From positions 1-47,850 of IMG/VR virus record IMGVR_UViG_3300042868_003340: a stretch of 47,850 bases of DNA; one strand, 5' to 3'. The position numbers were made by a program, and so were the translations under genes. Position 1 is the stretch's first letter. Each line of letters opens with the position of its first letter. Below, one piece after another: positions 1 to 5,914 of the stretch. The notes beneath the pieces were generated by a model. That model worked only from the letters and a program-made list of their open reading frames with translations, was not told where the DNA came from and searched no databases. Source of the stretch: a virus.

Positions 1-55
1 ATTAGCAGCCTAACAGCCGCTTAGGGTAAGACATACCTCGTAACAGAAACTCTAG
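1..55 (+). ncRNA. ssrA: Possible 3' end of a permuted tmRNA (partial)
   Basis: The window opens with TTAGCAGCCTAA, which reads Leu-Ala-Ala-stop like the end of a tmRNA proteolysis tag. It is followed by CAGCCGCTTAGGG, which resembles the segment after the tag stop in known tmRNAs (E. coli has LAA-stop then a GCTTAG-containing strand). A terminator follows only about 30 nt later, so no 3' tRNA-like half is present downstream. That order fits a circularly permuted, two-piece tmRNA, in which the coding piece is last. Only a few dozen bases are visible, so this is a weak call. It could equally be the end of an unrelated gene. Confidence 0.3.
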
Positions 56-81
56 AAAGCACCTTCGGGTGCTTTTCTTTT
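56..81 (+). terminator. Intrinsic terminator with UUCG tetraloop
   Basis: An eight-base stem, AAAGCACC/GGTGCTTT, is closed by a TTCG tetraloop and followed by a T-rich tract. This is a textbook rho-independent terminator. It ends whatever transcript enters the window from the left, possibly a tmRNA. Confidence 0.85.
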
Positions 82-180
82 GACTAAAATTTCTTAAATT
101 GTAATCTTATTGTAATACACCGACACATAAATATTAATACTCGCCCGCTGACGGCGTACAATGTGATAAGTAGTCAGCAG

Positions 181-205
181 TAGGAACTTAGGTTCCTATT
201 TTTTT
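181..205 (+). terminator. Intrinsic terminator
   Basis: A seven-base stem, TAGGAAC/GTTCCTA, has a TTAG loop and is followed by seven T residues. It is the second terminator before the first + strand gene. The bases between it and the first terminator hold no convincing ORF, only an AT-rich stretch with a TAAATATT box near 125-134 that resembles a T4-like late promoter. Confidence 0.8.
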
Positions 206-306
206 GGACAAAATTTATAGAAACATGTCAACTGATTCAGAAGCTATCGCGTTATATATATATGTAGGGGAATAATTCTTTCTACATAACCAAAAGGAAA
301 TTTGAA

Positions 307-549
307 ATGAAATTGATCGCAACTCTAATTGCAACTATGTTTGCCGCCACCGCCTTCGCTGCTGAGCCAGCTAAGAAAGAAGAAAAGAAAGTAGAAGCCA
401 AGCCTGCTGTTACAGCACCGGCACCTGCTGCTAGCACAGCTACCCCCAGCGCACCGGCTGCTAAAGCCGATACTAAAAGTGACGCCAAAGCCGCTCCCGC
501 TAAAAAGGACGACAAAAAGCCTGCTGACGCAGCTCCAGCTAAGAAGTGA
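307..549 (+). CDS. Secreted Ala/Lys/Pro-rich protein
   Basis: This 80-residue protein starts with a Sec-type signal peptide: MKLI, then a hydrophobic Ala-rich stretch ending near AFAA at about residue 19. The mature part is almost entirely Ala, Lys, Pro, Asp and Thr, with no predicted fold. AAAGGAAA precedes the ATG at good spacing. It could be a periplasmic or wall-binding polypeptide, or a polycationic tail that binds nucleic acid or peptidoglycan. No family is recognised. The minus-strand protein at 35843 has a similar membrane-anchor plus Lys/Ala/Pro composition. The next ORF continues in the +1 frame directly after this stop. Confidence 0.75.
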   Translation: MKLIATLIATMFAATAFAAEPAKKEEKKVEAKPAVTAPAPAASTATPSAPAAKADTKSDAKAAPAKKDDKKPADAAPAKK

Positions 550-727
550 TTTTGAAGACAGCGACGATGAGTTAAATGAAGAATTAGACTTTCATGTTTC
601 TTATCGTCGTCCTAAAGTAGTCAGTAACTCCGTTGTTATTGATGACGAACTCTCTGACTACGTTAAATTCAGATTATATCTTGCTAGACAACTAGCTATG
701 AAGAAATATTATGAAAAATGGACATAA
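548..727 (+). CDS. Acidic/basic small ORF without a clear start
   Basis: The frame from just after the previous stop codes about 59 credible residues: an acidic stretch rich in Asp/Glu, then a mixed segment ending in a Lys/Tyr-rich helix. No ATG lies in frame in this part. The open frame extends upstream to a GTG at 479 inside the previous gene, with no good ribosome site. The options are a GTG start at 479, a +1 frameshift at the AAG-TGA stop of the previous gene giving one longer secreted protein, or an indel that split a single gene. No homologue is recognised. Confidence 0.4.
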   Translation, partial: DFEDSDDELNEELDFHVSYRRPKVVSNSVVIDDELSDYVKFRLYLARQLAMKKYYEKWT

Positions 728-745
728 GGCCCTACGGGGCCTTAT
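724..745. terminator. Bidirectional hairpin between convergent genes
   Basis: ATAAGGCCC/GGGCCTTAT forms a nine-base stem with a TACG loop. It sits exactly between the + strand ORF ending at 727 and the convergent lipoprotein gene, so it probably ends both transcripts. It lacks a long T tract. Nearly the same stem recurs at 1630. Confidence 0.65.
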
Positions 746-746
746 G

Positions 747-1490
747 TTATGGACTAGTAGTATTGTTTGTGGTTGTCGTCGTCACAGTTGGTTGTAACTG
801 TGGGATAACATCAATAACTGCCTGGATACTTGTATTGGAAGCATTACTTACATTAGTAATGGCAGTATTACTGCTAGCATTTACCGCAGTAACAGCAGTC
901 AATCCAGCTGCCGCAGTAGTGCCAACTTGTCCAATACCTGTGTTAGCAACTGTAGTAATCGCAGTCAATCCTGCGGCCGCAGTAGTTCCTACTTGAGCAA
1001 TACCTGCCTTAGATACATCAGTTACAGCAGTAAATCCTGAATTAGCAATACCAGTATTAGAAGTTGCCATATTGCCATTCATTGTGGCAAATGTTGCATT
1101 TGTGCTTTGTGCCACTGCGGCAGCATTATTGCTCTGTGTGATGGCAACTTGACGATTGGCTGAAATGCCATAGATGTTGGTCAAACTAGGCAGTAACACA
1201 CTGGTCCATTGTAGGACAGTGTCACCAAAAGATTTTGGTGGAGCGACTTGTTGAACTCGTGGACCATTGCCACCTTGTGATCCAAAGTTGATGCTCATTA
1301 CAGCAGCAACACGGGCACCAGGATCAGCAGTTTTGGCAATTTCAGTCAGTGCTTGATACCTTGCGGTATCAGACATAACCTGTGCTTGAGCAATGCTTTG
1401 TTGTGTTTCGGCATATAACTTGTAGTCATTAGATGCACATCCAGATAGTAATATTAGACTGCAGGCAGCAGCCATTAAGGTTTTTTTCAT
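747..1490 (-). CDS. Outer-membrane-type lipoprotein with internal repeats
   Basis: This 247-residue protein begins with a lipoprotein signal: a Lys-rich start, a hydrophobic core and lipobox LSGC with Cys18 as lipidation site. Residues 40-110 are mixed. The C-terminal half is low-complexity Ala/Thr/Asn/Val. It includes two near-identical units of about 21 residues at 163-183 and 185-204, each built on QVGTTAAAGLTA. The end is Thr/Asn-rich. AGGAAA lies 7-8 nt before the ATG. A TAAATATC box about 90 nt upstream suggests late expression. It may be a cell-surface or lysis-related lipoprotein, but no family is recognised. Confidence 0.75.
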   Translation of the reverse strand: MKKTLMAAACSLILLSGCASNDYKLYAETQQSIAQAQVMSDTARYQALTEIAKTADPGARVAAVMSINFGSQGGNGPRVQQVAPPKSFGDTVLQWTSVLLPSLTNIYGISANRQVAITQSNNAAAVAQSTNATFATMNGNMATSNTGIANSGFTAVTDVSKAGIAQVGTTAAAGLTAITTVANTGIGQVGTTAAAGLTAVTAVNASSNTAITNVSNASNTSIQAVIDVIPQLQPTVTTTTTNNTTSP

Positions 1491-1577
1491 AAGATATTTC
1501 CTAGTTGTTAGGAAACCCCTTAAGAAAAGATTCTCTTGCTGACCGCAATCCTCTCCTAATACAATGTAGGTTTCAAA

Positions 1578-1588
1578 GATATTTATTG
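1578..1588 (-). promoter_or_regulatory. T4-like late promoter box
   Basis: The minus strand reads CAATAAATATC, matching the TAAATA core of late promoters in T4-like phages. It lies upstream of the minus-strand lipoprotein gene, leaving a leader of roughly 80-90 nt. Confidence 0.45.
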
Positions 1589-1629
1589 AAACTAAATGTA
1601 AATTGATCTATATCCGAACTGCTGGAATA

Positions 1630-1656
1630 AAAAGGCCCTACGGGGCCTTTTGTTTT
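1630..1656. terminator. Bidirectional terminator
   Basis: AAAAGGCCC/GGGCCTTTT with loop TACG is followed by GTTTT on the + strand and by a T run on the minus strand. It insulates the ahpC promoter from the minus-strand lipoprotein promoter region. Confidence 0.7.
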
Positions 1657-1704
1657 ATTAATTACTGACATAGGAAAAATCAATGGAAAACCATGAGTTT
1701 TTAG

Positions 1705-1733
1705 TTGATTCCTATTGTAAATAAATGTACAAT
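1705..1733 (+). promoter_or_regulatory. Sigma70-like promoter of the ahpC cluster
   Basis: TTGATT at 1705-1710 and TACAAT at 1728-1733 are 17 bp apart. The leader then carries a small hairpin, ACAGAA/TTCTGT, before a strong AAAGGAG ribosome site. A TAAATAAAT stretch within the spacer might also act as a late box. Confidence 0.5.
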
Positions 1734-1787
1734 AAACACATACAGAATTGTTCTGTAAATTTTCATTTCACACACAAAGGAGATAAT

Positions 1788-2327
1788 ATGAAAACAGTTG
1801 GCGACAAATTAGAAAAATTCGCAGTCACAGGGGTAAAGTTTGGACAACCAGAAGATGCGTTCTTCGAAATTACAGACACGAGTTTCCCAGGCAAGTGGAA
1901 AGTAATCGTTTACTACCCAAAGGACTTTACATTCGTTTGCCCTACAGAAATTGTAGCCTATGACAAACTAGCCGCAGACTTTGACGACCGTGATGCTGTA
2001 TTGCTCACAGGTTCAACAGACAATGAGTTCTGTAAAGTTAGCTGGCAAACTGCTCACCCGGATCTAAAGAAAATTCGTCATAATCAATTTGCAGACACAC
2101 AGCGTGGTGAGTTGAGTTTAATTGAGCAGTTAGGCGTATTCTACGCACCGGCAGGCGCTGCACTTCGTGCAACGTTCATTGTTGATCCAGAGAACGTTAT
2201 CCAGCACGTTACTGTAAATAACTTAAACGTCGGTCGTAGTCCAGAAGAAACACTTCGTGTTCTAGACGCATTACAAACTGGCGAACTATGTGCCTGCAAC
2301 CGTACTGTTGGAGGAGACACTCTATAA
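1788..2327 (+). CDS. ahpC: Peroxiredoxin, AhpC type
   Basis: This 179-residue AhpC/TSA peroxiredoxin reduces hydrogen peroxide and organic hydroperoxides in the cytoplasm. The peroxidatic Cys51 lies in FTFVCPTE. The C-terminus carries Cys168 and Cys170 in LCACN, the arrangement known from actinobacterial AhpC, which is reduced by the thiol partner AhpD. That partner is encoded two genes downstream, so the sequence itself supports an AhpC-AhpD couple. The start is placed at 1788 because AAAGGAGAT is ideally spaced there. An upstream in-frame ATG at 1725 falls in the promoter. The protein is close to full family length. Confidence 0.92.
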   Translation: MKTVGDKLEKFAVTGVKFGQPEDAFFEITDTSFPGKWKVIVYYPKDFTFVCPTEIVAYDKLAADFDDRDAVLLTGSTDNEFCKVSWQTAHPDLKKIRHNQFADTQRGELSLIEQLGVFYAPAGAALRATFIVDPENVIQHVTVNNLNVGRSPEETLRVLDALQTGELCACNRTVGGDTL

Positions 2328-2337
2328 GGTTAAAAGT

Positions 2338-2670
2338 ATGAACTATCACGTACACGTTTATTGGAACACTGCATCAGAAAGAATATGGGCATTACACCTG
2401 CGTTCTAAGCTAAGAAAATTAGGATGCACAATTGGTTATCCGTACGATACTCCGATTGGCCCACATCCTATTCCTATGTTTCAAGCAACATATACTTCGG
2501 ATAATCAAGCTGAAGTAGAAAGCATGATGACATCTCAACGTAGTGGACTACGTGTTTTACTACATGAGAGTATCAATAACGACTTACGTGATCATACAGA
2601 AGGTGCCCGCTGGCTCGGTGAGCCAGTTGCACTAGACCTAGAGTGGCTTGCTACTAATCAAGACAATTAA
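2338..2670 (+). CDS. DOPA 4,5-dioxygenase-like protein
   Basis: This 110-residue protein has the pattern of the DOPA 4,5-dioxygenase family (extradiol aromatic ring cleavage, non-haem iron). A HVHVYW motif has His4 and His6, GPHP.PMF has His43, LLHES has His76, and the D(L)RDHT segment has His86, followed by WLGEP.ALD. The start is set at 2338, ten bases after the ahpC stop. It lies between ahpC and ahpD, so it is probably co-transcribed with them. A phage-borne member may act on catechols or simply share the fold. The substrate cannot be read from the sequence. Confidence 0.8.
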   Translation: MNYHVHVYWNTASERIWALHLRSKLRKLGCTIGYPYDTPIGPHPIPMFQATYTSDNQAEVESMMTSQRSGLRVLLHESINNDLRDHTEGARWLGEPVALDLEWLATNQDN

Positions 2671-2678
2671 GGATTATT

Positions 2679-3197
2679 ATGACAGCATGGGTAGATGCTC
2701 TTAAAGAGCAAAGCATTCCTGAGTATGCTAAAGATACAAAACTCAACATCGACGCAGTTATTAAGCGTAGTAGTTTGCCAGTTGAAGAAGCAGAAGCTAT
2801 TGCATTGGCAGCGGCATTTGCTACCGGCAATAGTAAATTATGGACATGGATCCATAGTCAACTTGCAGATCGCAAAGAAGCCGATGCGGCACTAACAGCC
2901 GCTAGTATTATGGCACAAAACAACATTTGGTATCCCTACGTTGAAATGGCGGGCGATCCTCAACTAACGGGGTTACCTGCTCAGTTGCGTATGAATGCTA
3001 TTGCATCACACGGCGGCACCACAAAGGCTAAGTTTGAAGCATATAGTCTTGCTGCCAGCATTGTTGGCAAATGTGAGTTTTGCGTAAAAGCCCATTACGA
3101 TGGTTTGAAAACTATGGGTTATACTGTTGAGCAGTTGAGAGACATCGGCAGAATAGCGGCAGTAATGAATAGTGTAGCAAAGGTGTTGAATAGTTAA
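2679..3197 (+). CDS. ahpD: Alkyl hydroperoxidase AhpD
   Basis: This 172-residue all-helical carboxymuconolactone-decarboxylase-family protein matches AhpD along its whole length. Cys132-x-x-Cys135 with His139 forms the CxxCxxxH redox centre. Glu120 in the KFE segment fits the proton-relay Glu of characterised AhpD. In known systems AhpD passes electrons from lipoylated dehydrogenase components to AhpC. Here it follows ahpC and the dioxygenase-like gene with 8 bp spacing and an AAGGATTATT ribosome site. A terminator follows. A second, truncated copy of its C-terminus lies at 4425-4544. Confidence 0.9.
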   Translation: MTAWVDALKEQSIPEYAKDTKLNIDAVIKRSSLPVEEAEAIALAAAFATGNSKLWTWIHSQLADRKEADAALTAASIMAQNNIWYPYVEMAGDPQLTGLPAQLRMNAIASHGGTTKAKFEAYSLAASIVGKCEFCVKAHYDGLKTMGYTVEQLRDIGRIAAVMNSVAKVLNS

Positions 3198-3212
3198 ATT
3201 AGTTGACTAAGT

Positions 3213-3239
3213 GGGGCTACTCAGGTAGCCCTTTCTTTT
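3213..3239 (+). terminator. Intrinsic terminator of the ahpC-ahpD cluster
   Basis: GGGCTAC/GTAGCCC with loop TCAG is followed by TTTCTTTT, 17 bp after the ahpD stop codon. Confidence 0.85.
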
Positions 3240-3240
3240 G

Positions 3241-3250
3241 GCTAAATAAC
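3241..3250 (+). promoter_or_regulatory. T4-like late promoter box
   Basis: GCTAAATAAC immediately follows the ahpD terminator and lies about 54 bp before the ATG of the fibre-like gene. This is the expected place for a TAAATA late promoter driving a virion gene. Confidence 0.45.
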
Positions 3251-3303
3251 AAAACATACTCTGATTTTAGCACACTCATTGTATGCCCGTTTAGGACAAT
3301 ACA

Positions 3304-4434
3304 ATGACTATTAGAAAACTCGTAAGTAAAGCAGTAGCAGGCACCGTGGGTGCGTATGTGGGTCGAGCAGGTGAAATATCCTTTGATCCTGTAATAGGCG
3401 CACTTAAACTATCCAACGGTGTAACTCCGGGCGGCATAGCAATCACAGAACCTACAGTAATCAACACAGGAGACAATCGTTGGTATGTCGATCCCAGCAG
3501 AACAGACATAAATCCTGCCGCATCAACTGGCAATATCAACAACCCATTCCTTACTATCACAGCCGCATTGGCCTATATTGAAGCACGAATAGCAGACGGT
3601 TCATTGAGCGAATTTAATCCAACTGCCAATATTGTTCTAAATCCACAGTTTATCGTATTGACCAGTTCGACTACAGAAGATGTAAACTTAACTCGCGGGC
3701 ACATTTATATTGTAGGTGATACTCCAGATGCTGGACACGTGCCTATTTGGATCCAAGGACATGTAACTATCACTCCGGGCGGTGCTACCAAGGCCGCAAA
3801 TGATTTTGGCCTGTTCCATGTGGCTGTATTACCCACTGGCAACTTCCACGGTGTTAAGGTAACTGGCTCTGCGGCTTGCCGTGTGTACTTGGAAGATGTT
3901 TATGTTTATCAAGGATCTAGTGGTTATAGTTGTGTGTACCAAGACAACAGTGATGCGACTACTAAACTAGAACTGGTTGACTGCCACACTAGTAGAGCCA
4001 GTGGATCAACATTTTTAGTAGATATACAAAGTGCTTACTGTCTGATTACTAATCTTGAAACTAACGGTCAAGGGCAAGTATTAAACTTTGCTAACGCAGC
4101 AACTGGCACTATGATGTCCAGTACGATTGATGCTAGTGTTGGCGCAGTTATTACTCTAAGCGGAACTGTACAGTTTGGTATGGGTAACTGTATTCTAAAC
4201 AATACAAGTGCTGGAGCAAATAGTTACGGGGTTAGCATGAGTGGAACAGCCAGTATGCAGTTTGGTGTGTGTACATTTAACATACCAGTCGCACAGGCAA
4301 CCAATCGTGCTATCAACGGTGTGGCTGGTAATGTGGTATTATACTCTGGACCCATTTTCCAATACGGATCTACAGATAAGATATCAACAGCAATAACATT
4401 GATTGCTTTAGACACCACGTTTACTGCGGTGTGA
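3304..4434 (+). CDS. Fibre-like virion protein with beta-helix
   Basis: This 376-residue protein has a short N-terminal segment with GEISFDP...LSNGVTPGG. That pattern resembles the small beta N-domain of phage fibres and tropism determinants. It is followed by a long stretch rich in Gly, Ser, Thr, Asn and Val that looks like a right-handed beta-helix (pectate-lyase-like fold), about residues 60-360. No catalytic motif is visible. The role is probably a tail fibre, spike or head decoration. A late-promoter box precedes it. Its 3' end abuts, in another frame, the truncated remains of an ahpD gene, as if this gene was inserted there. Confidence 0.75.
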   Translation: MTIRKLVSKAVAGTVGAYVGRAGEISFDPVIGALKLSNGVTPGGIAITEPTVINTGDNRWYVDPSRTDINPAASTGNINNPFLTITAALAYIEARIADGSLSEFNPTANIVLNPQFIVLTSSTTEDVNLTRGHIYIVGDTPDAGHVPIWIQGHVTITPGGATKAANDFGLFHVAVLPTGNFHGVKVTGSAACRVYLEDVYVYQGSSGYSCVYQDNSDATTKLELVDCHTSRASGSTFLVDIQSAYCLITNLETNGQGQVLNFANAATGTMMSSTIDASVGAVITLSGTVQFGMGNCILNNTSAGANSYGVSMSGTASMQFGVCTFNIPVAQATNRAINGVAGNVVLYSGPIFQYGSTDKISTAITLIALDTTFTAV

Positions 4435-4544
4435 AGGCACATTACGAAACATTGAAGAAAGAAGGCTACACAGTAGAACAACTTCGTGACATTGGCCGTA
4501 TAGCCGCAGTAATGACAAGTGTTGCTCGAGTAGTAGCAAACTAA
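4425..4544 (+). pseudogene. Remnant of a second ahpD (C-terminus only)
   Basis: In the frame starting with TGC at 4425, 39 residues up to the TAA at 4544 closely match the last 38 residues of the intact AhpD at 2679. Both contain KAHY, GYTVEQLRDIGRIAAVM and SVA. Synonymous positions differ widely, so this is an old or independently acquired paralogue and not a recent duplication. The first Cys of the redox pair survives at most as the initial TGC, and the second is lost. There is no start codon or ribosome site. The 5' part appears to have been replaced by the fibre-like gene. Confidence 0.8.
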
Positions 4545-4557
4545 TCGACAATACTCC

Positions 4558-4594
4558 AAAGGGTCTTGACAGGCCCTTTTTTTACGACTATAAT
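4558..4594 (+). promoter_or_regulatory. Composite terminator-promoter
   Basis: AAAGGGTC/GGCCCTTT forms a terminator stem (one G-T pair) followed by a T run. Its six-base loop is TTGACA at 4566-4571, a perfect -35 box. TATAAT at 4589-4594 lies exactly 17 bp further on. The element would end the upstream transcript and start the next one. The downstream ATG is at 4600, only five bases after the -10, so the new transcript is probably leaderless. An almost identical copy is at 47646. Confidence 0.8.
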
Positions 4595-4599
4595 AATAC

Positions 4600-4848
4600 A
4601 TGGGAACACAAACAGATTATTTTAATAAAATTGGGTATAAACATACTTACGATATTGGAGATAGAGTTTTTGGTTACTTCAAAAAGATTCCGTTTATTGG
4701 AACAGTGGGAAATGATCGATTAATCAATCACACTATTGGACCAGAAGTTACAATTCACTTAGATTTACCAATGCGGTTGACGGATGGTCTGAAATCATTT
4801 ATAATTGTTAAACACAAAGACATTAAGTCTAAGTTAAAAGAATACTAG
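4600..4848 (+). CDS. Small phage protein, leaderless
   Basis: This 82-residue protein has no recognised domain. It contains YKHTYDIGDRVFGYFKKIPFIGTVG, split by Gly turns, then a stretch of beta-type residues (PEVTIHLDLP) and a Lys-rich helical end. It resembles small conserved T4-like phage proteins of unknown role. The ATG lies five bases after a strong TATAAT with no ribosome site, pointing to leaderless translation. Its YKHTYD motif recurs as YKHSYD at the start of the gene at 47687, which follows the same promoter cassette. Confidence 0.7.
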   Translation: MGTQTDYFNKIGYKHTYDIGDRVFGYFKKIPFIGTVGNDRLINHTIGPEVTIHLDLPMRLTDGLKSFIIVKHKDIKSKLKEY

Positions 4849-4865
4849 TTTGGAAAGATGTAATA

Positions 4866-5180
4866 ATGATCAAGTGGCCGACATTTAATTGGTTTAAGCA
4901 ACCAACTTATAGTACTGATGCACGAGACGATCTGCAAAAAATTGCAGATGACATGAATAAAGTAATGCCAATAACTTTTCCAGAAATGCCAACAGTTGTA
5001 CAACCAATTGCTCCTCACTGTCATTATACAGTGGGCAGTGATGCAAATAATAATGTAGTACTCAAAGTACATGCAGTCGGTGGCGCTACTCTTACACTAA
5101 CAATGAATGATTCAGCAACACACCATATGATTCGATTGTTAGAGGCGGCAATTGTGGAAACGGAAGATAGCGATGATTGA
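4866..5180 (+). CDS. Hypothetical phage protein
   Basis: This 104-residue protein is unrecognised. It begins with an aromatic segment (WPTFNWFKQP), followed by a helical region to about residue 35, a Pro-rich link, and a beta-type segment (VLKVHAVGGATLTLTM). The C-terminus is acidic. It has no membrane segment. A GAAAGATG site precedes the ATG. It overlaps the start of the SGNH hydrolase gene, so the two are probably translationally coupled. Confidence 0.65.
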   Translation: MIKWPTFNWFKQPTYSTDARDDLQKIADDMNKVMPITFPEMPTVVQPIAPHCHYTVGSDANNNVVLKVHAVGGATLTLTMNDSATHHMIRLLEAAIVETEDSDD

Positions 5181-5586
5181 TTGTCTTATTATTGGTGACA
5201 GCATTGCAGTTGGTACAGCTATGGCTCGTCCAGAATGTGTAAGTTATTCTCGAGGTGGCTGGAATAGTTGGCAATGGAACAAAGACTATCTAGCCAAAGC
5301 ATCTAGTCAGCCTGCCCAAACTGTGATTATTAGTCTTGGGGCAAATGATCACAAGGGTGTTAAGACTGAAGCAGAACTTCGCAAGATGCGTGAAGCAATT
5401 AAAGGCACCCGTGTGTTTTGGATTAGCCCCGGTAAAGAACGTAAACCTGTTCCCCAAGATGCTATTGAACGTATTGCCAAGGAATACGGAGACATTGTTT
5501 TAGATCGTCCTATGAAACTTATGAGTGCAGATGGTATCCATCCTACTGGCAAGGGATACAAACACATTGCCAATTTAACTAGATAA
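5173..5586 (+). CDS. SGNH/GDSL-family hydrolase
   Basis: This 137-residue protein carries the block residues of the SGNH hydrolase family. GDSI has the nucleophile Ser10, LGAND has the oxyanion Asn, and DGIHPTGKGY near the C-terminus has the catalytic Asp/His. Family members hydrolyse esters on lipids, sugars or peptidoglycan. It is short for the family but all blocks are present. There is no signal peptide, so it acts in the cytoplasm or in the virion. The start at 5173 is preferred because GGAAG lies about eight bases upstream. An in-frame ATG at 5152 is possible. It overlaps the previous gene by eight bases. Confidence 0.8.
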   Translation: MIDCLIIGDSIAVGTAMARPECVSYSRGGWNSWQWNKDYLAKASSQPAQTVIISLGANDHKGVKTEAELRKMREAIKGTRVFWISPGKERKPVPQDAIERIAKEYGDIVLDRPMKLMSADGIHPTGKGYKHIANLTR

Positions 5587-5597
5587 AGCAATATTAT

Positions 5598-5825
5598 ATG
5601 AGAGTAATTTTAGTTATTACATTGTTACTACTAGTAGGGTGTGCTACTAACCCAGATGTAGAGAAAAGTATGAGCCGCGACAAAACAATGAATGACATGG
5701 CTAAAACTGCTCTTATAAACGAAATGCTCAACAGTCCAGACCCGGCTGTGCGGTTAGAAGGGGCAAGAGCTGCTAAAGAGTTTATTAATCCAAAGAAAAG
5801 TTTTTTGGATATTTTGATAAAATAA
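5598..5825 (+). CDS. Small lipoprotein
   Basis: This 75-residue protein has a lipoprotein signal: MRVI, a hydrophobic core and LLVGC with Cys15 as lipidation site. A helical, charged mature part of about 60 residues follows. Size and topology resemble Rz1-like outer spanin components or other phage lipoproteins. No inner-membrane spanin partner is evident next door, so the role is open. It lies 11 bp after the SGNH hydrolase gene and just before the promoter of the NAD block. Confidence 0.65.
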   Translation: MRVILVITLLLLVGCATNPDVEKSMSRDKTMNDMAKTALINEMLNSPDPAVRLEGARAAKEFINPKKSFLDILIK

Positions 5826-5829
5826 TCAC

Positions 5830-5858
5830 TTTACAACAGGAAAAAAATCCTGTATAAT
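5830..5858 (+). promoter_or_regulatory. Promoter of the NMNAT-Nudix gene
   Basis: TTTACA at 5830-5835 and TATAAT at 5853-5858 are 17 bp apart. The spacer holds the inverted repeat ACAGGA/TCCTGT around an A6 loop. The -35 begins three bases after the lipoprotein stop codon. Confidence 0.75.
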
Positions 5859-5875
5859 AAATATATACAGCAAAG

Positions 5876-5891
5876 AGATAGACTCCGAGCG
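5876..5891 (+). promoter_or_regulatory. Shared leader element, copy 1
   Basis: GAGATAGACTCCGAGC lies in the 5' leader of the NMNAT-Nudix gene. The same 16 bases, with one change, lie in the leader of the NAMPT gene at 7849-7864. The match is not part of either promoter or ribosome site, so it may be a regulatory RNA element or a protein-binding site common to the two NAD genes. Confidence 0.5.
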
Positions 5892-5914
5892 TACATTATT
5901 CAAAGGATTTTTGA

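Noticed and set aside
282-515. Minus-strand ORF opposite the secreted Ala-rich gene
   Set aside because: It is the antisense of a low-complexity Ala/Lys/Pro sequence, has no ribosome site, and the + strand gene has a signal peptide and good start.
718-996. Plus-strand ORF with hydrophobic repeats opposite the lipoprotein
   Set aside because: It is the mirror frame of the repetitive Ala/Thr tail of the minus-strand lipoprotein, which has a signal, lipobox, ribosome site and late box.
5836-5853. Hairpin between -35 and -10 of the NMNAT promoter as a stand-alone terminator
   Set aside because: The stem is only six AT-rich pairs and is not followed by a T run. I treat it as part of the promoter.
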